DNA of 64,000 nt from the NCBI RefSeq assembly GCF_024138165.1, contig NZ_CP100000.1, positions 2,914,001 to 2,978,000 of the forward strand. The letters run 5' to 3'. The notes below the pieces were generated by a model. That model was given only the letters and a program-made list of their open reading frames with translations, had not been told where the DNA came from and searched no databases. Each line of letters begins with the position of its first letter. Within the stretch, counting starts at the first letter, position 1. Of this stretch, positions 17,795-25,657 are shown one piece after another. Both the position numbers and the translations under genes were made by a program. This stretch comes from Halorussus vallis (lineage in GTDB: Archaea; Halobacteriota; Halobacteria; Halobacteriales; Haladaptataceae).

Positions 17795-17818
17795 CCGTTC
17801 AAATCGGGGAGGCGGCAT
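17795..17818 (+). repeat. attR: 24-bp tRNA-Phe 3'-end direct repeat
   Basis: Exact copy of 9012-9035. The sequence after it is host-like in composition. This is probably the displaced native 3' end of tRNA-Phe. Confidence 0.75.
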
Positions 17819-17922
17819 ACTTTCTGCCGACGCCACGTGAGAGCGTAGCGAACCCGTCTCACCGGTTCGACGAGGACCGTTCTGCCGGACGAGAGGAACA
17901 GAACGGTTTCGTCACCCAACCG
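17819..17922. other. Host sequence after attR, no gene
   Basis: A short GC-rich stretch ends the att region. Its first 35 nt (ACTTTCTGCCGACG and on) resemble the sequence after the decayed repeat at 18683, which suggests duplication of the tRNA downstream flank. Confidence 0.4.
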
Positions 17923-18573
17923 TCATCGAAACCGCAGACCGACGCTCGTCGAACGCTCGACGTTTCGATATCCGAAGTGCTCCAACACCCGACGCTCGTA
18001 CCTGGCGTTGAGCACCGAGAACAGGAGTCCCGTCACTCGCTCTCGCTCGTCGTAGCTCGTCGTCTCGACCCGCGTTCCCGCCTCGCTCGGCCGTATCGAT
18101 AGTTCTACCGTCCCGTCGAGGGCGTCGTCCCCGAAGCGTATCAGAATCGCGCTCTCGCCGTCGCGACTCACGTGGAGCCGATACTCGTGAGCGAACAGCC
18201 TCAGGAACGTGCCTTCGAGAACGACGTCGGCGCTCCCGTCGTCCGCCTCGCATTTGCGAATCTCGTCGGCCCAGCCGAACGCGAACGCGGTCATCGGGTT
18301 GACCGCGTTTTCGAACTCCGCGCGGACGGTTTCCGGGGACTTGCTCGTTTCGAGCACGCCCTCGGTGCGCAGGTCGAACAGGGGAACGAACCCGACGATG
18401 GCGACGAGAAGCAACCCCAGGCCTGCGGCCACGCTGGTCGCGGGGTCCTCCGACCGGAAACCGTACGCGCCCGCTCCGATGCAGAGTCCGAACCCTGCGA
18501 GGTAGACGACTTCGGCGAGTCGATAGTACCGCCTCACGACCGCTTCGACCGGACCGTCGAGTCGGGGATTCAT
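17923..18573 (-). CDS. Haloarchaeal membrane protein with two N-terminal helices
   Basis: A 216-residue protein. Two hydrophobic helices (about 22-40 and 46-66) are followed by a soluble domain with beta-rich character (VVLEGTFLRLFAHEYRLHVS, then VELSIRPSEAGTRVETTSYD). This resembles a pleckstrin- or polyketide-cyclase-like fold on a membrane anchor, but no family is recognised. It lies just outside the integrated element, in a patch of small genes between att remnants, so it may belong to an older, amelioriated insertion. Confidence 0.6.
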   Translation of the reverse strand: MNPRLDGPVEAVVRRYYRLAEVVYLAGFGLCIGAGAYGFRSEDPATSVAAGLGLLLVAIVGFVPLFDLRTEGVLETSKSPETVRAEFENAVNPMTAFAFGWADEIRKCEADDGSADVVLEGTFLRLFAHEYRLHVSRDGESAILIRFGDDALDGTVELSIRPSEAGTRVETTSYDERERVTGLLFSVLNARYERRVLEHFGYRNVERSTSVGLRFR

Positions 18574-18682
18574 CTCTCGTAACTGGCAGGGAAGCCGACC
18601 ACCACCATAATATCACCTGTTTGGAACTATTGGACCGTCGGTACCGATGCGGAGGACCGCGGCGAGTGCGAACCCGCGGTTT

Positions 18683-18712
18683 CGGTCGAAATCGGGGGCG
18701 GCGGTACTTTCC
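18683..18712 (+). repeat. Decayed third tRNA-Phe 3'-end copy
   Basis: CGGTCGAAATCGGGGGCGGC then GGTACTTT aligns with attR plus its downstream ACTTT at about 80 percent identity, and similarity continues weakly for another 40 nt. It is consistent with an old att site, although GC-rich chance similarity cannot be ruled out. Confidence 0.4.
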
Positions 18713-18742
18713 TGCGAACGACCGAGGGAGCGAAGCGACTCC

Positions 18743-19108
18743 TCACAGCTCACGACCCGAAACCGGACGCAGGTTCTCCGACGGCACCCAACCTGTCTCG
18801 CCGGTCGACTTCTCGCACCACTCCCAGCCGGCGATCGCGGTGCGAGACGTGAGCGTCTCTCCGCGTTCGACGGTGAGTTCTCTCGCCACGTAGTCTTCGA
18901 GACTGACCCACCGTCCGTCCCGGCGCTCGACGTACGCGTCCGGTATCCAGCCCTCTCGCCCGGAGCCGTCGATACACCACGACCACCCGTCCCATTTCGT
19001 CGCACGCTCTTCGATGGTGAGTTCGTCGCCCTCGCTCACACGTATCGGCTCCGGGTACGCCGACGCGTACGCTTCGACGACCCGACGGTTCGACGTAGTG
19101 GAATCCAT
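18743..19108 (-). CDS. Tandem SH3-domain protein
   Basis: A 121-residue protein made of two variant SH3 repeats (about 9-62 and 72-117). Each contains a G-W-x-W-C core followed by G-W-[IV]-P: GWSWCIDGSGREGWIPDAYV and GWEWCEKSTGETGWVPSENL. Prokaryotic proteins of this kind bind short peptides or act as adaptors. No signal peptide or membrane segment is present, so it is probably cytoplasmic. The start at ATG 19108 removes an Arg-rich upstream extension. Its partners are unknown. Confidence 0.75.
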   Translation of the reverse strand: MDSTTSNRRVVEAYASAYPEPIRVSEGDELTIEERATKWDGWSWCIDGSGREGWIPDAYVERRDGRWVSLEDYVARELTVERGETLTSRTAIAGWEWCEKSTGETGWVPSENLRPVSGREL

Positions 19109-19338
19109 CGATATCGCCAGTACTCGTCGACGGCGGCAGATAATCCTACCGTACGCGCTCGACGATGATGTTTGCGGGAGCGGCGCCGGATATCGGACTG
19201 AATTGCTGGGACGCGTACGGGTTCCTCCCGCCCGAACCGCGGCCAACGGTGTACTTGTCGGTCCATCCGCTGGCCGTAGAGACACGTTCTCGGCGTCTGG
19301 CCGGCGGTTCAGCGGAAACCTGATCGGACTGCTTCCAA

Positions 19339-19740
19339 CTACTGGGCCGCTTCCTTGCAGGCGTCGTGGACGATGTCGCCGTTCTCGTCCGGTCCTCGGC
19401 GCTCGCCCGACCGAATCGGCTCGCCGCAGATGGCACAGCGCAGTCCGCCCTTCTCGCTCGTGTCGACGCCGAGCGTCTCCTTCACTTCCTGGGTCGCGGT
19501 TTCGGTGTCGATGTCGAGCGCTTTCCCTACGCCGCCGGACTCGTTTCTAGCACCGGCCCCGAGCGCGATTGCGCCCGCGCCGGCGAGCACCCCGCGCAAT
19601 CGCTTGCCCTTGCGGAGCGAACTGACCGCGAGGACCGCCAGAACGACGGCGAGGAGGCCCCGGGCGACTCGCCCGCGGAGGCCACTGGCCGCGTCGATTT
19701 CCGGACTCTCGCTCGATTCGAGGGTTTTCCTCAGCTCCAT
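19339..19740 (-). CDS. Membrane protein with C-terminal zinc site
   Basis: A 133-residue protein. Two hydrophobic segments (about 26-42 and 48-64, AVVLAVLAVSSLRKGKRLRG is the joining region) resemble the DUF2892-type inner-membrane hairpin. The C-terminal part holds a likely zinc site: C102-x2-C105 (CAICGEPI) and H125-x2-C128 (HDAC). The C-terminus is presumably cytoplasmic. I placed the start at the ATG at 19740. Its function is unknown. Confidence 0.65.
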   Translation of the reverse strand: MELRKTLESSESPEIDAASGLRGRVARGLLAVVLAVLAVSSLRKGKRLRGVLAGAGAIALGAGARNESGGVGKALDIDTETATQEVKETLGVDTSEKGGLRCAICGEPIRSGERRGPDENGDIVHDACKEAAQ

Positions 19741-19855
19741 ACGTCGAAATCGGGCCGTGTGCCCTTGTATTTCATCCCCGACGAGACGGAACGTGGCGAC
19801 GGTGTGCGGAAACCCGTCGCTCCGCTCATCTGGGAGTACATGCTCGAACGTGCAC

Positions 19856-20434
19856 CTATCGGAGGTGTTCAAGGATCTGCAGGATACGGAACCCCAGTTC
19901 GCCGTAGTCTTTCTCGGTTTCGGCTGCGACTGCCCTGAGCGCGTCTACCCGCTTGGTGTACCGCTCGTTGATGACCAACTCCAATTCGCTGTCAGTTTCC
20001 TCCTCGAAGTCGCGGGCCAACTTCGACAGTCCGCCCAGGAGATACTCCTCGTCGGACCGCCCGGGGACAATGGGACTCCAGAGTTGGAAGACGTAGGAGT
20101 CGGCGGAGTCGAACAACTCCCGCACGTGCTCACTGTCGGAGGTGAACTTTCGCCACAGTCGGTCCAATGTGTGCTGGTAGTCCTCGTTGCCGTATTGGTC
20201 CCATCTGTCGTCGCTCGGCGTTCCGGAGTAGTGCAGGCCGTTTAGGTGCGTCACCACCTCGCAGGTGTAGACGATTCGCTCGCCGCTTTTCTGGGTCTTC
20301 ACGCCGATCACGTCTATCTCCATCTGCTCACCTTCCTCGGGCGAGTGCTGGTTGTAGGTCACCAGGTCGCAACCCGCGACCAATCGTAAATACGACCCGA
20401 CGAGTAGTTCCCCGGATTCAGGCTGTATGGTCAT
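19856..20434 (-). CDS. PD-(D/E)XK nuclease-like hypothetical protein
   Basis: A 192-residue soluble protein. The N-terminal half has the sheet-helix pattern of the PD-(D/E)XK fold: LVGSYLRLVAGCDLVTYNQH, then EIDVIGVKTQ with D41, then VYTCEVVTHLNGLHY with E59. The lysine usually following the Glu is Val here (EVV), so a shifted active-site residue or loss of activity is possible. Residues about 100-192 are helical. Related uncharacterised proteins occur in many bacteria. The start at ATG 20434 fits the conserved region. There is no obvious partner gene. Confidence 0.5.
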   Translation of the reverse strand: MTIQPESGELLVGSYLRLVAGCDLVTYNQHSPEEGEQMEIDVIGVKTQKSGERIVYTCEVVTHLNGLHYSGTPSDDRWDQYGNEDYQHTLDRLWRKFTSDSEHVRELFDSADSYVFQLWSPIVPGRSDEEYLLGGLSKLARDFEEETDSELELVINERYTKRVDALRAVAAETEKDYGELGFRILQILEHLR

Positions 20435-20592
20435 ACGCGTACGTTCCGGTAGCCGGTAAAGAACGTTGGCACTCCCTGTTGTCCGTGCCAACGGCGTCAA
20501 TTTCGTCTCGCCACTCGCCCAATACCCCGCCGCCGAACCTGACGCCGACCCCGAGAGAAGACTTTTCCTTGCGTTTTCGCTAGCAGGTGTTG

Positions 20593-21339
20593 ATGGAGTC
20601 CCCGTTCGAGGTGTTGGGCATCGACGCCGAGGCCGACGAGGAACGAATCGAGGAGGCGTACAGGGAACGGGTCAAACGCGCCCACCCCGACCGGGGCGGG
20701 TCGGTCGAGGAGTTCATCGCGGTCCGGGAGGCCTACGAGAAAATCAAAGCGGGCTACGAGGAGACGCCGGAACTGACCGGCGACGACGCCGAGGCCGGCG
20801 AGGGTCCTGGCCGGCCGTCGTCGACCGAAGCGCAGACGGACCGGAAGCGCTCGGACCGCGAGCGCGCCGCCCGCCCGGGGTCGGAACCGGACCGCGAGGT
20901 TTCCCGCGAGCGGGTCACCTCCGAGGTCACCTACCTCAACTACGACGTGCTCGCCGACTTTGGCTGGGACGCCGCCGACGACGGACTCTTCCGGAAGGCG
21001 GCCGACGCCGACCTCGGCGAAATCGACTACGGGCGATTCGAGGTCGAACCCGGCGAGTCGCTGCTCGAAGCCGCCGAGGACCGCGGCTACGCCTGGCCGT
21101 TCGCCTGCCGCGGCGGCGCGTGCGCGAACTGTGCCATCATCCTCCGGGACGGCGAACTGTCGATGCCGGCCAGCCACGTGCTCCCCGCGGACCTGATGGA
21201 CCGGGGCTTTCGGCTGTCGTGCAACGGGATGCCCATCACGGCCGAACTGAAGGTCATCTACAACGTCAAGCACATGCCCGAACTCGACGACCTGCTGTTG
21301 CCGCCCCGACCGTTCGAGCAGGCGTATCCGAACGACTAG
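20593..21339 (+). CDS. fer: Ferredoxin with N-terminal J domain
   Basis: A 248-residue protein of a haloarchaeal type. Residues 3-53 form a short J domain with the HPD motif at 31-33. A charged linker follows (about 60-110). The C-terminal part is a plant-type [2Fe-2S] ferredoxin with ligands C172, C177, C180 and C210 (ACRGGACANCA and RLSCNG). The ferredoxin carries electrons; the J domain could recruit an Hsp70 for assembly or targeting, which is inference. GTG and TTG codons directly upstream are alternative starts; I chose the ATG at 20593. Confidence 0.85.
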   Translation: MESPFEVLGIDAEADEERIEEAYRERVKRAHPDRGGSVEEFIAVREAYEKIKAGYEETPELTGDDAEAGEGPGRPSSTEAQTDRKRSDRERAARPGSEPDREVSRERVTSEVTYLNYDVLADFGWDAADDGLFRKAADADLGEIDYGRFEVEPGESLLEAAEDRGYAWPFACRGGACANCAIILRDGELSMPASHVLPADLMDRGFRLSCNGMPITAELKVIYNVKHMPELDDLLLPPRPFEQAYPND

Positions 21340-21381
21340 GCGTCTCGGCGACCGACGGCGGAGTCGGCGGTCCTACGGGTC

Positions 21382-21831
21382 CTACGTGTGGACGACGACC
21401 GTGTCGCCGGCGATGTCCCCGACGCGCTGGTTGCCGTCCGTCACGGACGCGGCGACGATGCCGACGAGGTAGAAGAGGGGGAGCGCGTCCACGAAGCGGA
21501 GGACGTTCCTGACGGCCGCCGCGCCCCACGTGATGTGCGAACCGTCGGCTTTCACGACGACGATTCCCCGGTAGTGCTTCCCGATCGTCTGACCGTAGTA
21601 CCCCTCGAAGGCGGCCTGGTACGCGACGAGGCCGAGCGGGGCGCCGAACTGGAGCGCGAGGAGGGTCCCCCCGAGGGCTCCGACCGTCCCGCCGACCAGC
21701 AGGAGTCCTGCGACGTATCCGAGAATCCCGACGACGACGCTTACGAGCAACGCGTCGATGAGGAGCGCTTCGAACCGACGGTCTAACACTCCCGCGTACG
21801 CGTCCATGTCCGGTGACGGAAACTTCTCCAT
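21382..21831 (-). CDS. RDD-family membrane protein
   Basis: A 149-residue protein with three to four predicted helices. The RDD signature is visible as R-x2-A-x3-D (DRRFEALLIDALLVSVVVGI), and the second half has GQTIGKHYRGIVVVKADG, typical of the family. RDD proteins are small membrane proteins, some linked to transport. A GTG eight codons upstream (MTWHLGVQ) is an alternative start. The gene is convergent with the J-domain ferredoxin gene, and its last residues are VVVHT. Confidence 0.8.
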   Translation of the reverse strand: MEKFPSPDMDAYAGVLDRRFEALLIDALLVSVVVGILGYVAGLLLVGGTVGALGGTLLALQFGAPLGLVAYQAAFEGYYGQTIGKHYRGIVVVKADGSHITWGAAAVRNVLRFVDALPLFYLVGIVAASVTDGNQRVGDIAGDTVVVHT

Positions 21832-21953
21832 TTGTACGCCGAGGTGCCAGGTCACTTCGTTTATACTTTTACATCAAACACGTTGTTATCAAAATTGATA
21901 CCCCGCCGGTCGACGGCGGTAACGTCTAACTGTCGGACCAGAGTACCGAACGC

Positions 21954-22349
21954 ATGAGCGATTCCGAAGCGAAGGCGTTCGACGAGTTGACCGAGGAGGA
22001 GCGAGTCGCGGTCGAGGAGGTCGAACGGGGGTTAGAGCAGTTCTATCGCGCTCACGGGGCGCTCGTGGAGTTCCACCACGCGGTCGGCAGGGCGATGGAG
22101 CACTTCGACGCCGCCGAGGAGAATCTCCGCGGGGAACACGGCGACATCGCCGACCGACTCGAGGACGACGTTCTCCCGGCGGGCGTGACCGCCGACGGGA
22201 AGCTAACCTACCAGGTCGTCGCCGAGTTCGAGGAGGGACTGCTCGGGGAGGTCGAGTCGGTCGCCGACGAGGCGTTCGAGGAACTCGCCGACGGCAGGCG
22301 CTACCCGATAGAGCGCGCCGGACGCGGCGGGCGGTCGAACGACTCGTAG
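21954..22349 (+). CDS. Conserved haloarchaeal helical protein
   Basis: A 131-residue, strongly acidic, mainly helical protein (MSDSEAKAFDELTEEERVAV...). A long central helix pair includes LEQFYRAHGALVEFHHAVGR. It has no transmembrane segment, Cys pair or catalytic motif. I do not recognise a family of known function. It ends before a hairpin shared with a convergent zinc-ribbon gene. Confidence 0.6.
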   Translation: MSDSEAKAFDELTEEERVAVEEVERGLEQFYRAHGALVEFHHAVGRAMEHFDAAEENLRGEHGDIADRLEDDVLPAGVTADGKLTYQVVAEFEEGLLGEVESVADEAFEELADGRRYPIERAGRGGRSNDS

Positions 22350-22364
22350 CCCTGTACGGTTCGC

Positions 22365-22392
22365 GGGTCGGCGACTTGAGAGTCGCCGACCC
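22365..22392. terminator. 12-bp hairpin between convergent genes
   Basis: GGGTCGGCGACT (22365-22376) and AGTCGCCGACCC (22381-22392) form a perfect stem with a TGAG loop between two convergent genes, so it may terminate both transcripts. Confidence 0.5.
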
Positions 22393-22427
22393 ACGACCCG
22401 GTTCGTCGCCCTCGCCGGTTCACCGCC

Positions 22428-22598
22428 CTACTCGTTTCCGACGAACACCGTCTTCAACCGGTTTCCGCAGTTTGGACAGCAGAGCGTCTGCCACTTGGCC
22501 GGGTCGAGGTTCCCCATCGTCTGCGTCCGGCGCGCGTCCTCGAACGCCGCGACGGTACCGCACGTCCCGCACTCGTAGGTGTCTCGCTCGTTCGCCAT
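22428..22598 (-). CDS. 56-aa zinc-ribbon protein
   Basis: A small soluble protein starting MANERDTYECGTCGTV. Zinc ligands are C10-x2-C13 and a second pair at 41/44 (CCPNCGN; C40 is also available). This is the treble of a rubredoxin-like or zinc-ribbon knuckle common in short haloarchaeal proteins. It may bind nucleic acid or act as a protein adaptor; nothing more specific can be said. The upstream extension of the frame is shadow sequence of the divergent MATE gene region. Confidence 0.75.
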   Translation of the reverse strand: MANERDTYECGTCGTVAAFEDARRTQTMGNLDPAKWQTLCCPNCGNRLKTVFVGNE

Positions 22599-22763
22599 CG
22601 TTCGTCGGTAGGGCCGCCGCGGTATTCGAACCTCGGTGCCAGCGATGACCGATTGCCCTCCGCGCCGACCCCGTCCCGCGGTTTCGGGCGCGATTCGACC
22701 CTGGACGTCTCCGTTCGCCGATACGTAAAGGACTTTAGTTTCGATTCGAAATACCCACTCGTA

Positions 22764-24209
22764 GTGCCTCGCTTCCCGAACCCCGTCCGCCTGCTCATCC
22801 TCCTCATCGGCCTCGCGCTCGCCCGCGTCGGCCTCGTCGAACCGAAACACGTCCGCCGGACCACTGACCTCGCGTGGCCGCGCATCGTCACCGGCCTCGC
22901 GCGGATGTCGAAGAACGCCGTCGACGTGGCGTTCGTCGGCATCGCCGTCGGCCCGGTGGCCATCGCGGGCGTCGGGTTCGCGACGCCGTACTGGGGCGTC
23001 GCGTTTTCGCTCGGCGGGGGCATCGCCGGCGGCACCATCGCGCTCGTCTCCCAGCGGTTCGGCGCGGAGGCGTTCGACGAACTCGGCGTGGCGGTGCGGT
23101 CGAGCGTCGCGCTCGTCGTCGCGGTGACCCTCCCCGTCGCGGCCGTCTTCTGGCTGTTTCCGGCCGACCTCGTCGGCGTGATGACCGACGACGGCGAGGT
23201 GATTCGGCTGGGCGCAACCTACCTCCGAATCCTGGCGCTCGGCGTCCCCTTCGCGGGGCTGAACCTCATCGGGAGTCGCATCTACATCGGCGCCGACGAC
23301 GCGTGGACGCCGATGCTCGTCCGGTCCGGCGGCGCGATATCGAACATCGTGCTGAGCGGCGCGTTCATCTTCGGCCTCGGCATGGGCGTCGCGGGCGCGG
23401 CGTTCGGGACGGTGCTGGCCAACGTCTTCGTGACCGTCGCGTTCGCCGCCGGACTCGTCGCGGGTCGACTCCCCGTGGTCGGCGCGCTCCCCGTGCAGAT
23501 CAGTCCGCTGTCCTCGTACGTCGACGTCGAGACGATGCGCGACCTGGTGCGAATCGGCCTGCCGGTCGTCGGCCGCAACCTGGTGTGGACCGTCGCGAAG
23601 TTCCCGATGCTGGCCATCGTCGGCCTGTTCGGGCCGAGCGTGGTCGCCGCCTACGTCATCTCCCGGCGCATCTGGGGGCTGATGAACACCCCAGGCTGGG
23701 GCTTCGGACTGGCATCCAGCAGCCTCGTCGGCCAGGCGCTCGGCGACGGCGACGAACTCACCGCCGAGTCCTACGCCCGCGACATCGTCGCCTTCTCGGT
23801 GGCGACGTACGTCGTCGCCGCCGTCATCGTGGCCGCGCTGGCCGAACCCATCGTCCTCTCGTTCGTCAAGGACGCCGCAGATCCCTCGGTGCCCGTGGCG
23901 GTGGCGCTCGTCTACGCAGCGTGCGTCGCCACCGTCGCTCAGGGCGTCAAGGCGGCGGCCGCCGGCCCGCTCGACGCCAGCGGCGACACGCGCTGGCCGT
24001 TCTACAGCCAGGCCATCGGGATGTTCCTCTGTGCGATTCCGGTCGCCTACCTCGGCGCGACCACCGCGTTCGGCATCGCGGGACTCTACCTGTCGTTCCT
24101 CGCGGAGACGACGGTCCCCGCCGCCATCAACTACCGCCGGTTCTCGACCGGCAAGTGGAAGGCCATCAGCCGGGAGTTCCGCCCAGAATCGCCGGTCGCC
24201 GACGACTGA
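22764..24209 (+). CDS. MATE-family efflux transporter
   Basis: A 481-residue protein with twelve predicted helices in two six-helix halves. MATE elements include GFATPYWGVAFSLGGGIAGG in the first half and LASSSLVGQALGDGDELTAE in the second. Family members exchange cations for drugs or organic cations. I chose the GTG at 22764 because a TATA-like ACTTTAGT lies about 30 nt upstream; the longer open frame to 22653 would add 37 residues without membrane character. The substrate is unknown. Confidence 0.9.
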   Translation: MPRFPNPVRLLILLIGLALARVGLVEPKHVRRTTDLAWPRIVTGLARMSKNAVDVAFVGIAVGPVAIAGVGFATPYWGVAFSLGGGIAGGTIALVSQRFGAEAFDELGVAVRSSVALVVAVTLPVAAVFWLFPADLVGVMTDDGEVIRLGATYLRILALGVPFAGLNLIGSRIYIGADDAWTPMLVRSGGAISNIVLSGAFIFGLGMGVAGAAFGTVLANVFVTVAFAAGLVAGRLPVVGALPVQISPLSSYVDVETMRDLVRIGLPVVGRNLVWTVAKFPMLAIVGLFGPSVVAAYVISRRIWGLMNTPGWGFGLASSSLVGQALGDGDELTAESYARDIVAFSVATYVVAAVIVAALAEPIVLSFVKDAADPSVPVAVALVYAACVATVAQGVKAAAAGPLDASGDTRWPFYSQAIGMFLCAIPVAYLGATTAFGIAGLYLSFLAETTVPAAINYRRFSTGKWKAISREFRPESPVADD

Positions 24210-24450
24210 GCGACTCAGAACGACGACCGGGCGGCCTTGACGACCCGGCTGGGAATCCCCGGTTTCGCCCGACGGCGCCCCGACGCTCCGCCCGGACGAG
24301 AACTGTCGAATCCACCGGAACGACGCCCAAAGGTGTCGAATCCGGCGACGATTCGACGCTCGCGCGACTGTACGTTTTCATTCACCCACCGAACGAGGAG
24401 TTTCGGAGAAAAATATCCAAAAATTACCTCTGTGACACCACGTATATCAC

Positions 24451-24463
24451 AAGTCTTATCCGT
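24451..24463 (+). promoter_or_regulatory. Conserved promoter element of first cspA
   Basis: AAGTCTTATCCGT lies exactly 37 nt before the cspA ATG. The identical 13-mer occurs at the same distance before the second cspA (28702-28714), although the sequence between it and the start region differs. Confidence 0.6.
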
Positions 24464-24487
24464 GTACTGGCACTGTGTTTAGATGCA

Positions 24488-24682
24488 ATGGCGAAAGGAA
24501 ACGTTGATTTCTTCAACGACACTGGCGGCTACGGTTTCATCGAGACTGAGGACGCGGACGACGACGTATTCTTCCACATGGAGGACGTTGGCGGGCCGGA
24601 CCTCGAAGAGGGAACGGAGATCGAATTCGACATCGAGCAGGCCCCCAAGGGCCCGCGCGCAACCAACGTCACCCGTCTGTAA
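24488..24682 (+). CDS. cspA: Cold-shock domain protein CspA
   Basis: A 64-residue OB-fold protein (MAKGNVDFFNDTGGYGFIET...). It has RNP-1-like GGYGFIET and RNP-2-like VFFHMEDV. It binds single-stranded nucleic acid and acts as an RNA chaperone. It differs from the second copy at 28739-28933 at only a few positions. The start lies in AGATGCAATGGCG, where a first out-of-frame ATG stands 5 nt before the true one. A UUCG-loop hairpin follows the gene. Confidence 0.95.
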   Translation: MAKGNVDFFNDTGGYGFIETEDADDDVFFHMEDVGGPDLEEGTEIEFDIEQAPKGPRATNVTRL

Positions 24683-24691
24683 GCTAGCGCT

Positions 24692-24707
24692 TCACCCTTC
24701 GGGGTGA
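24692..24707 (+). terminator. UUCG-tetraloop hairpin after cspA
   Basis: TCACCC-TTCG-GGGTGA forms a 6-bp stem closed by the very stable C(UUCG)G tetraloop, 10 nt after the stop codon. Confidence 0.5.
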
Positions 24708-24875
24708 CGGACGAGACGTCTATTACTACAACATTTTAACGCGACGCTACTCACCGAGAGCGACGGCCAGCGCGCCGTGACGCGAGATTAACAGGCCGAG
24801 GAGACGCTCCGCTAGCCTCGCCCGCGGAGACGATTCGGGAAGCGTTAACTACCGGCGCTCGGAACCGGCGCGTAC

Positions 24876-25544
24876 ATGAAAGCAGGCGTCATCGGCGTCG
24901 TCGACGGTGACTTCGACGTCGTCGGTTCGTTTTCGGACGCGGTCGTCGAGGGCGACCGCGAACTCGCGCGCAGACTCGACGTGGGCCGGGTGTTCTCGCT
25001 GTCGGACGGCACCGTCGCGTTCGAGGGCCGGGCCGCGGCCGAGCGACTCGTCGACGGCGAGGCGGCCCGGATAGACTCCGGGGCGGTCGCGTTCGAGGAG
25101 ACGACCCGGACCGAGACCCGCGCGACCGAACTCGCGGGCGTGCCCGGCGAGTTCGTCGTCGCCGAGAGCGGTGCGGGCGCGTTCGCCTTCGAGATGGTCG
25201 GCCTCGACACCGCGACGTCGGTCGAGCGCGCGACTCTCGACCTGAACGCGTTCCTCGACGCCCAGGCCGGCGCGACCGCCTGGAAGGCCGGTTTCTACGG
25301 CGAGGACGGCAACGCCGAGAACGGCGTGCTCCACGGTGAGGACCTGCTGGCCGACGAGGAGTTCGGCGGCGTCCTCGGTCGCGCGCGGTTGAACCAACTC
25401 GGCATCGAGGGGACCTACCGCGACCGCCCGTTGAAACTGACCGCCGCCCGGAGCGGCTACGTCGAGGTGTACCGGCCTAGCGACTTCGACGTCGGGGACT
25501 TCCTGGAGTACGTCCGCGACGAGGTCGTCCCGCACCTGGAGTGA
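24876..25544 (+). CDS. Conserved haloarchaeal hypothetical protein (222 aa)
   Basis: An acidic soluble protein (MKAGVIGVVDGDFDVVGSFS...) with a mixed alpha/beta pattern. The C-terminal half contains RATLDLNAFLDAQAGATAWK and a final segment resembling a regulatory or nucleotide-binding fold (VEVYRPSDFDVGDFLEYVRD). No catalytic motif, Cys pair or membrane helix is present. I do not recognise a characterised family. The gene stands alone and is followed by a 15-bp hairpin. Confidence 0.65.
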   Translation: MKAGVIGVVDGDFDVVGSFSDAVVEGDRELARRLDVGRVFSLSDGTVAFEGRAAAERLVDGEAARIDSGAVAFEETTRTETRATELAGVPGEFVVAESGAGAFAFEMVGLDTATSVERATLDLNAFLDAQAGATAWKAGFYGEDGNAENGVLHGEDLLADEEFGGVLGRARLNQLGIEGTYRDRPLKLTAARSGYVEVYRPSDFDVGDFLEYVRDEVVPHLE

Positions 25545-25552
25545 GCGTTTCT

Positions 25553-25586
25553 GGCCGGCGCGTCGGCAGTCGCCGACGCGCCGGCC
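25553..25586 (+). terminator. 15-bp perfect hairpin
   Basis: GGCCGGCGCGTCGGC (25553-25567) and its exact complement (25572-25586) flank a 4-nt loop just after the stop of the gene ending at 25544. Confidence 0.5.
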
Positions 25587-25657
25587 CGAAGCGAACGAGT
25601 ACGTCACCGGTCGAACCCGGAGTCGGTACTATGTGACCGCAGATACAACGCGAGGAC

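Larger units (their letters stand above)
9012..17818. mobile_element. Integrated element in tRNA-Phe (about 8.8 kb)
   Basis: The stretch is flanked by a 24-bp exact repeat of the tRNA-Phe 3' end, is clearly AT-richer than both flanks, and encodes a tyrosine recombinase at its right end. Other cargo is a HEPN-like protein, two small proteins, a P-loop helicase-like protein that may drive replication, an Mrr-like/PQQ-propeller fusion and a frameshifted gene. No capsid, spike, portal or terminase is recognisable, so it looks more like an integrated plasmid or satellite than a complete provirus. The true right border may be the divergent tRNA copy near 17678 instead. Confidence 0.85.

Noticed and set aside
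17490-17840. A 116-codon frame across the tRNA-Phe fragments at the element's right end
   Set aside because: It reads through both att copies. The protein-like look comes from translation of tRNA sequence.
22874-24682. A 602-codon plus-strand frame across the MATE gene that ends in cspA
   Set aside because: Its first part is an Arg-rich shadow of the MATE gene. Only the final 64 codons, the cspA gene, are real.
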